Below, piece after piece: positions 57,864 to 64,000 of a stretch of 64,000 nucleotides of DNA (its first letter is position 1; each line of letters begins with the position of its first letter). The position numbers and the translations under genes are program-made. The stretch is taken from the NCBI GenBank assembly GCA_033807775.1, contig CM066314.1:148293429-148357428 (forward strand). Direction: 5' to 3'. The notes under the pieces were generated by a model that saw only the letters and a list, made by a program, of their open reading frames with translations, ran no database searches and was not told where the DNA came from. The stretch comes from Saussurea involucrata (taxonomy: Eukaryota > Streptophyta > Magnoliopsida > Asterales > Asteraceae).

Positions 57864-59787
57864 AAGATGTCTCTTCACCTCCAAAGTCTCCCAAGACTCT
57901 TCCACCACTAAATACACAGGCTTCTCAAACGATTTGAAGATGGCTAACCATGGTTTTTTTTCTAAATTTCAAGTTTTGCTCAAACGATTTCAAGATGGCT
58001 TTTTGAAGCAACCATGGGGTTTTTTTCTAAATTTCAAGATTTTGCTGGAAAGGGTTTGAATCTGGTTTGTGATTAAGAAAATCTTTTTAAATCTTGGTTT
58101 GTGATTAAGAAAATCTTTTTAAACATCATAAAATTGCTACAATATATTTGCGATTAGTTTAAACTGGACAGATACTTGGATACCGTTTATCAGTTGTTTA
58201 CTTGGTAAGCATTTTTAGGACTACACCAGTCTTTGTTCTTGATTTTTGAGGAATCGATCGGTAGAGATTCAAGTTGATGTCTTAATTTTTACCTTTTTAG
58301 TTGTGATTTAAAATAACAATGGTTGATTGCACAGATTTCTACAATTCTTACTCTTAAATCCCAAATCCATACATGTTATTTGTTAGTAATTGAAAGGAAA
58401 AGTTTATTTGTATGTATGTGGATTGGTGGTTGCAGTATATGGACTTAAAATTTAATTACATAGTTGATAATATTGTAGAGAAATTGCAAAAGGATGCCAT
58501 CAAGACATCAGCAAAAGAGTACGAGACTAAACGTAGTAAATCGGTTTTAACAGGTTCTTGCACTACTAGCAAGGTAGTTTGATGCTTAAATTGTAAAATT
58601 GTACTTAAACGGAGAACAAGATACAATTAATGTTGTCGTTGTTCTTTTCTTTTCGTTCCTATTATTTTTCTTATGTATTTTGGCGATATGTATGAAAGAT
58701 AAACGAGAAAGTTTCAACTCTGGCCACGTTGTTACTATTCTGTAGATGTTGGTGATGTATGGCATTGTGGATATCTGAATAAGCAAAAGGATTTTATGTA
58801 TGATATTTTGTCTTGTTGGGATATAGTGACTCATCTATTTGCAGGTGATAATCCATGATATATTATAAAGTAATTAAGTAGAAGTGTTAAAAACACAAAA
58901 TTCACCATGATTTCAAGTTTACAAGTAATTAACTTATACATATTTAGATTTCTTTGAATGCCATGTAATAACCAGTTTATAAATGATGTGAGGTTTTGCA
59001 TGATAGTGAAAGTGTGAAACCATGCCTTAGGCTCCAAGATAAGCCACAATGTTTTATAAAGCACTATATATCACGGCAAATTTCTATATCATGTATATCT
59101 ATACTTCCTTTCTAAGAATATTGGAAGTCTTAAAAACAATTTTTGTACATAAATTGTAGCAAATTGAGAGAAACATGAAACTTTAAAGTCATTATTGCAT
59201 TTGCTAACTCAGTAAAAGTTGAATATCATCTACCCGAACCAATCCACGAATCGATTTGGTTTATTTCGCAAAAACACATTTACATTTTTATATTATTTCT
59301 TATATTTATATGAATTTTACATCCTAATGCGGCGAGTACTCAACTAGTATCACCAAAATAAGTGAAACAAAAATCAATAAAATGAAACAAGATTAGTAAG
59401 TTACTAAATTGATCCTAAAACCTTACTCTCGCCTGTCTAGTCTAGTTTCATCTACGTATCAAACACACCCATCAAAAAAATAAGCCAGAACCTACATCTT
59501 ACCTACTTTCAGATGAGATATACCGGATTCCTTTGATCTGATTTAACATCGAAAAAGCGTATCATATTATTAAAACTTGTTCTTACCATACATCTCAAGA
59601 GGGCAAAAGGCAATAAGAACAAAAATCCAAACTTTCCCTCTTGGCAATGGTTCATAAACACACAAAGGTATAAATATGCTGCTAAAACCCTAAACCCTAG
59701 TAAAAACCATTCACCAAGAACACAAGCTGATCACATGCTTCACTTTTAACCCTAATTCCATCAAGAAAATAGTGTTTTAAGAGTTGG
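57864..59787 (+). other. Low-copy flank, possible exon remnants
   Basis: No transposon boundaries are seen. A Pro/Ser-rich open stretch right after C1 (57864 to about 57930) and a charged one at about 58437-58581 (DNIVEKLQKDAIKTS) resemble exons, but neither is long enough to name. The remainder is AT-rich with nothing recognisable. Confidence 0.35.
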
Positions 59788-59852
59788 GTGTACCTCAAAT
59801 GCAGAAAAAGATCCAAAAGTTTTAATCTTTTTTTGTTTGTATCTTATTCTTG

Positions 59853-60488
59853 CTACTCCATCACAACTTTGGCACCAACAGCTTTCATTTTCTCGATTAT
59901 CTGTTCGCCTTCTTCTTTCGTCACCCCTTTCTTGAACACGATTGGCGCCTTTTCGACCAAATCTTTTGCTTCTTTAAGTCCCAGATCAGTAAAGCTCCTA
60001 ACTTCCTTAATAATCTTGATCTTTGAAGCGGCTTCAAACGCCTCCAGTTTCAGTTCGAAGATGGTCTTTTCTGGCTTTGACTCTTCTTTTGCTGCGGTTT
60101 GACCTTGTGGTGCCACACCGGCGGCTCCTGGTTTCATCACCGCCACAACTGGCGGCTCTTTCATACCCATCTTTTTCATCATGATCGAAGAGAGTTCTGC
60201 AACTTCGGCTAATGTGAGTGATGACATTTCGTCAACTAGCCTCCATACACGGTCTGTTGGAGGGCTGCGATGCTCGGTTGGATCAAATGTTGCGGGATCG
60301 TAATCTGTTGGCAGTCTTCGTTGTTCGAGCTCTATTTCTTCCTCTTCTTCCACTTGTCTTGCGGGTTGACCGAAGTTTCTGGTCACGATTGTTGACTTTA
60401 TAGAAGCGAGTGGAATAAGAGGAGAACATATAGATTTCGTCAAGAATCCATTGGGTATATGATGCCGAAGCCTTAAAAACAAACTCAT
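59853..60488 (-). CDS. Mitochondrial ribosomal protein bL12 (L7/L12)
   Basis: The gene encodes a 211-residue stalk protein of the mitochondrial large ribosomal subunit, which recruits translation factors. The N-terminus (MSLFLRLRHHIPNG, about 1-45) is Arg/Ser-rich without acids, fitting a mitochondrial presequence. Then comes the plant-specific RRLPTDYDPATFDPTEHR segment, the dimerisation helices (LTLAEVAELSSIMMKKMG, about 85-110), an Ala/Gly/Pro hinge, and the C-terminal factor-binding domain (FTDLGLKEAKDLVEKAP, ending AVGAKVVME). The frame stays open further upstream, but those codons look non-coding and contain a likely 3' splice site (CTTTTGGCAG at about 60573), suggesting a 5' UTR intron. 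The ATG at 60488 is therefore chosen. The gene looks intact. Confidence 0.92.
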   Translation of the reverse strand: MSLFLRLRHHIPNGFLTKSICSPLIPLASIKSTIVTRNFGQPARQVEEEEEIELEQRRLPTDYDPATFDPTEHRSPPTDRVWRLVDEMSSLTLAEVAELSSIMMKKMGMKEPPVVAVMKPGAAGVAPQGQTAAKEESKPEKTIFELKLEAFEAASKIKIIKEVRSFTDLGLKEAKDLVEKAPIVFKKGVTKEEGEQIIEKMKAVGAKVVME

Positions 60489-60644
60489 TTCCAATTTTCT
60501 ACAAATCCCACTTCGGTTTTTTAACTGGCTTAAAAATAACACATTTGCAGGCTCTCGGGGAAGAAAGTAGTTGTCTGCCAAAAGAAGTAGAACACAGAAA
60601 AAACAATTCATCTTGTCACATGCCATTAAAATAAAACAAGTCCC

Positions 60645-60668
60645 AAATATATATATATATATATATAC
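60645..60668. repeat. TA microsatellite
   Basis: A simple TA run of about 24 bp upstream of the L12 coding region, probably in its 5' intron. Confidence 0.9.
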
Positions 60669-60995
60669 ATACATATTCGAAGATACATAGTACTGCAAGT
60701 AACATCCACAGTGAAAGAAAGTTGATAAAAATGAGGTAACAGTTAAATATATGTTATCCTCAACTTTGTTGTAATCATTATCATAGACGGAAGCTATGCA
60801 TTTACAATTTACTCCAAACGTAACAAAATTACCATCGTTTAGTACAAATGTAGTGCAACTAATGGAAACACGAGATCCTGAAACCATTGCGAATTATTTT
60901 TGAGTCACTAGAAGATAGTCTAAACTATTCACTCTGTTGCAGAAGAAGAAATATCAAATATACTTTGATTTTCAGTTCAAACCTAATATTTTCTG

Positions 60996-60998
<3 letters not shown>

Positions 60999-61048
<50 letters not shown>
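60999..61048. repeat. TA microsatellite, about 25 units
   Basis: An uninterrupted TA run of roughly 50 bp, able to form a cruciform and likely to vary in length. Confidence 0.92.
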
Positions 61049-61051
<3 letters not shown>

Positions 61052-61089
61052 AAACCATCCATATATATAGCGTGAGAAAGCGAGAGACT

Positions 61090-61334
61090 CAGGTACAGGG
61101 GAAAACCACAAAAATTGGAAAGCTGAGAAACACCCTAATAACCATTCATCTGTACGGTATGCAAATTTGCATAAAAGTAATAGAAAATGTTTCCCGGTTT
61201 ATATGCATGTGTGCATTCTATGCACATGTGCATACCGAAAAATTACTTTTATGCACATGTGCATAGCGTACATGTGAATGGTTATTAGGGTATTCCTTAG
61301 TTTCTCATTTTTATGTGGTTTTCCCCCGAACCTG
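61090..61334. mobile_element. Fold-back MITE, about 245 bp
   Basis: The two halves are inverted copies: CAGGTACAGGGGAAAACCAC at the left matches the complement of the right end, and ACCCTAATAACCATTCA recurs inverted further in. The centre has GCACATGTGC palindromes. Arms diverge by several bases and no target-site duplication can be assigned, so the superfamily is unknown. It lies upstream of the L12 gene. Confidence 0.75.
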
Positions 61335-61341
61335 GCCCTAT

Positions 61342-62603
61342 ATTGTATGGATTTTTTTTGCTTCAGAAATTTAACACCAACATTTATCTATTGTGTTGGC
61401 TGTTATGAAGTTGCTGGAAGTTATCAAATTATGCTCGAAAACAGAAGATACAAATAAACCTGTTTGACTTGACAAATCACAGAATATCTCCTAGGAAGGG
61501 ATCATTTGTAAAATCACTCCAAGCCTTCTATTCTCCTAGACAATCTTCTACTTTCTTCTACTTCTTCTTAAAAACTACAATAGCTTAAAAGATTGATTTA
61601 AATTACCAAACGACGAGATAGATATACTGGGTTCACTTGGTTTGGTTCATTCAAATTATGAAATGAACTGAAAAAAAAAATGAGCTCAAATAGTTCTCGC
61701 CTTCCGAGAGTTGCTTCTCTTCAGTGTCCTTTCTAATTAATTGGGAGCCGAAAAGTTAATAGGTTGAATCTATGATCTTAATTAACCCCCTTATTCTCAA
61801 CATTACATGTAATGTAGCATACTATTCGAACAAACTGTATATGTTGGCATGTTGCTATGTTAAATGAAGTCTAAACATATAATCAAAAGTATATGAATTC
61901 AACTAATCATAAGCATAAAAATCTAAACCCATAAAGGGAAACATTACACAAGAAATATAAGTTCTTTTTTCCTTCTTCAATCAAATTTTCACACAAAAAA
62001 GAAGCACCTGAAATGTTGCAGTGAAACTGTTTAAACTAGGAATTTTAACTACTTCAGTGATTGTTACACTATTTTCTTCACATTGTACAAGCATTCACAG
62101 CCTCTTTTTCAGGTCCCTGTAGGGATGTGATTTCTCAAATATCACCACCATTAAACTAATAAACCACAATCATAAGTTCATAACATTGTTACTAATCCTA
62201 TGTTTATTACCTTCAAATTTCTTCCAAATTTTCCAAATCTCGGAAGAATCGCCTTTTTATTTTGCCCTAGATTTGAAATATATCTAAACGAGTATTTGTA
62301 GGTTAGATTGAAGCTTGGGTTAAAATCAAGTGCGTGCAACTGAAACAATTAGAAACAATAGAAGCGAACCTGAAATAAGAGAGGTGAGCGTCGGTGGCGG
62401 AAAGGCGACGGCAAGTGGCGTTCAGCGGCGGACGGCGGGAGCCTGGTGAGCGTCGACTCGTCGATCAGGGTAGAGAGAGTCTGGTGGTAAAACATGTGTA
62501 TGGGCTTTTTTTATTTTGTATAATGGGCTTTTTGTTGATAATCCAAGTGGGGCCTAACAATTGGCCCAAATACAGAAATATTCCATTTTACAGTTTATAC
62601 TTA
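61342..62603. other. Intergenic region, possible upstream exon of L12
   Basis: Mostly AT-rich without open frames. A GC-rich patch at about 62380-62480 reads on the minus strand as pyrimidine-rich 5' UTR-like sequence (ACTCTCTCTACCCTGATCG) and could be the first non-coding exon of the L12 gene. That is an inference from composition only. Confidence 0.3.
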
Positions 62604-62992
62604 TAGGGGTGTTCAAAAAACTCGGAAAACCGAGCCGAACCATTTGATCCGAAATCAAAAAAACTGAAAATCGATATAAACGGGTTTTCACGGGTCAGTT
62701 TCGGTTTAAAATTTAAGGTATCCACGGGTAATCGATGCAGTTCGAAATATATATATAGTTCAATTACTAATAATATATGTAATATTAACTATTTAATTTT
62801 GAAATAATTATTAATCGAATAGCGGATATTTTTAAACAATAAAATTTATTTTTATTTCTTCTTCTTAGATTATTTTTATGTATTTGTAATGTAATTGGTT
62901 TAAATATTCTATTTGGTATTATTTTTATATTGCAATTAATATTTTTCTATAAATTCGGGGGACCGTGAACTGAACCGCGAGTAATCGACTTA

Positions 62993-63251
62993 GGGGTTAT
63001 TTGGCAGTTGCTGAATGGTTTGGTGCAGAATGATTAAGAGACTTTTATGATATGTTGCTAATTGAAATATGGTTGTTTGGTAGTTGTATAGAATGAAATC
63101 AGGGTGCTGAATGGTTAAGAGAGACCCAAGATGCTAAATCATTCGGAGGGTTTTAGAATCATTAAAAGGCGGACTTTTTTTTTGCCAAACAAGATTCACC
63201 TATTCAGAGGTTGCCTCTTAATGAAACTATTAAGAGGTAACAAACAGTCCC
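62993..63251. mobile_element. Tourist-like (PIF/Harbinger) MITE, copy 1
   Basis: About 259 bp from GGGGTTATTTGGCAGTTGC to CAAACAGTCCC, flanked by TTA on both sides (62990-62992 and 63252-63254). The TTA duplication and GGGGCTGTTTGG-type terminus fit Tourist MITEs. Confidence 0.7.
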
Positions 63252-63254
63252 TTA

Positions 63255-63526
63255 GGGGCTGTTTGGCAATTGCTGAATGGTTTAGTGCAGAATGATTAAG
63301 TGGTCAGAATGATTAAGAAACTTTTATGATATGGTGCAAATGAAATATGGTTGTTTGGTAATTGTTTAGAATGAAATCAGTGTGCTGAATGGTTAAGGGA
63401 GACCCATGATGCTAAATTATTCAGTTTAAAACCATTAAGAGACAGACATTTTTTTTCCCAAACAGGATTTACCTCAAAGCGATTCAGAGTTAGCCTCGAA
63501 ACCATAATTAGGTAAACAAACAGCCC
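63255..63526. mobile_element. Tourist-like (PIF/Harbinger) MITE, copy 2
   Basis: About 272 bp from GGGGCTGTTTGGCAATTGC to CAAACAGCCC, a close relative of copy 1 in the same orientation that shares the middle TTA with it. The right flank is TAC instead of TTA. Confidence 0.7.
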
Positions 63527-63653
63527 TACTTTACTTCGGTTCAGTTCGATTAATCATGCGGTTCAGTTTTGGTTGGGTAACCAAATATCCACATCATACG
63601 GTTTGGTTCACATTTTTTTTCAAAAATCAAACACCTGGTGGGCGCTGAAAGAG

Positions 63654-63899
63654 ATGGCAAGTTCTTCATCTTCTTCGGAGGTTTTGATTCAAACCCTAAC
63701 TAACAGAGGCTGGTGTTTTCGAGAAATCAATCAAATCAAGACGCTAATCGAAACTAAGTTCTCTAGGGATTATACCACCGTTGGTTCTGTCGAATCGGAG
63801 CTCTGTAACATGGACTTACGAGTAATCGGAGGGAAATCTCTGCCTGATGCTTCTAGCCTCCGCAAATCCACTCATTTTCATGGCCCCAAAGTTCTTCAG
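63654..63899 (+). CDS. First exon of an RMI1/TDRD3-type (DUF1767) gene
   Basis: An 82-codon exon starts at MASSSSSSEVLIQ and ends ...PKVLQ at a CAG|GTAAAT donor (63900); the gene continues past the window. Segments TLTNRGWCFREINQIK, ESELCNMDLRVIGG and SLPDASSLRKS match the N-terminal helical (DUF1767) domain of RMI1/TDRD3-like proteins. That domain precedes an OB fold used to bind topoisomerase III in better-studied family members. An in-frame ATG at 63573 lies within the adjacent MITE and is unlikely to be used. Identification is by motif; later exons are needed to separate RMI1 from TDRD3-like types. Confidence 0.72.
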
Positions 63900-64000
63900 G
63901 TAAATTATATTATCATTGATTTCTTTATTATAGCATTGGGTTGCTATTTTACGCATTTTGCCCTAGGTTTTATTAGGTGAAATATAACAATTGCTGGCAT

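Larger units (their letters stand above)
62604..63636. mobile_element. hAT-like MITE containing a Tourist-like dimer
   Basis: The left end TAGGGGTGTTCAAAAAACTC and right end (complement AGGTGTTTGATTTTTGAAAA) are imperfect inverted repeats with CGG/GGTT-rich subterminal words (CCGAGCCGAACC; GGTTTGGTTC). This is a pattern common in plant hAT-type non-autonomous elements. No clean 8-bp duplication is seen, so the exact ends are uncertain. The right end lies only about 17 bp before the start codon of the next gene. Confidence 0.55.

Noticed and set aside
60489..60887. In-frame upstream extension of the L12 reading frame to 344 codons
   Set aside because: The added sequence is low-complexity, includes translation of a TA microsatellite and contains a likely splice acceptor; the natural family length starts at 60488.
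62394..62606. Plus-strand open frame of 70 codons rich in Arg and Gly
   Set aside because: The GC-rich patch fits a minus-strand 5' UTR better; the frame has no recognised motif and runs into non-coding sequence.

Overview
This is a repeat-rich stretch of nuclear DNA from a flowering plant. A eudicot is most likely, because of env-like Sireviruses, chromovirus-type Ty3 elements with initiator-Met primer sites, and a plant mitochondrial L12 gene with GT-AG introns nearby. An asterid such as a composite is only a guess. About 57 kb of the 64 kb is a stack of transposable elements inserted into each other. Low-copy DNA appears only at about 44.29-44.37 kb and from 57.86 kb to the end.

Layout, left to right. 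(1) 1-5856: a degenerate minus-strand Ty3/gypsy element (G1) whose 3' LTR runs off the left edge. It sits in a truncated plus-strand Ty3 LTR (5857-6665), which abuts a Sirevirus (SIRE-A, 6666-14984) carrying broken pol, an env-like gene with two apparent introns, and a 947-bp 3' LTR. (2) SIRE-A sits inside the RNase H end of a second Sirevirus (SIRE-B). SIRE-B runs on to about 31.9 kb with a second, diverged env-like gene, interrupted by a 673-bp hAT MITE, a 1361-bp solo LTR and an 8650-bp non-coding Ty3 element (G2). All three have matching target-site duplications. (3) The 3' LTR of SIRE-B is split by a minus-strand Helitron (31904-44250) carrying exon pieces of a Nudix gene and a plastid-type glucose-6-phosphate dehydrogenase gene. 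The Helitron is itself split by a young complete Ty3 chromovirus (G3, 33902-43078; TSD ATTTT). G3 has an 896-bp tandem duplication of its integrase and a mutated catalytic Asp in one copy. (4) 44370-57863: a degenerate Ty1/copia element (C1; TSD AAGAT) containing a 7473-bp Mutator-like element (MULE, 45253-52725; TSD TTATGTAAA). The MULE carries an 11-exon DUF1985-ULP1 protease gene and a second coiled-coil ORF. (5) 57864-64000: low-copy DNA with a mitochondrial ribosomal protein L12 gene (minus), a fold-back MITE, a hAT-like MITE containing a Tourist-like dimer, and the first exon of an RMI1/TDRD3-type gene (plus).

Only the L12 gene and the first exon of the RMI1-like gene look like intact host genes. 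The elements form a relative timeline: SIRE-B is older than SIRE-A, which is older than the plus-strand LTR, which is older than G1; the Helitron is older than G3; C1 is older than the MULE. The most unusual unit is the MULE, with its protease gene, three tandem copies of a small exon-intron unit, a repeat-filled first intron with inverted repeats, and a second gene of unknown family. All coordinates and splice sites were read by eye. Family names come from recognised motifs, not from database searches.
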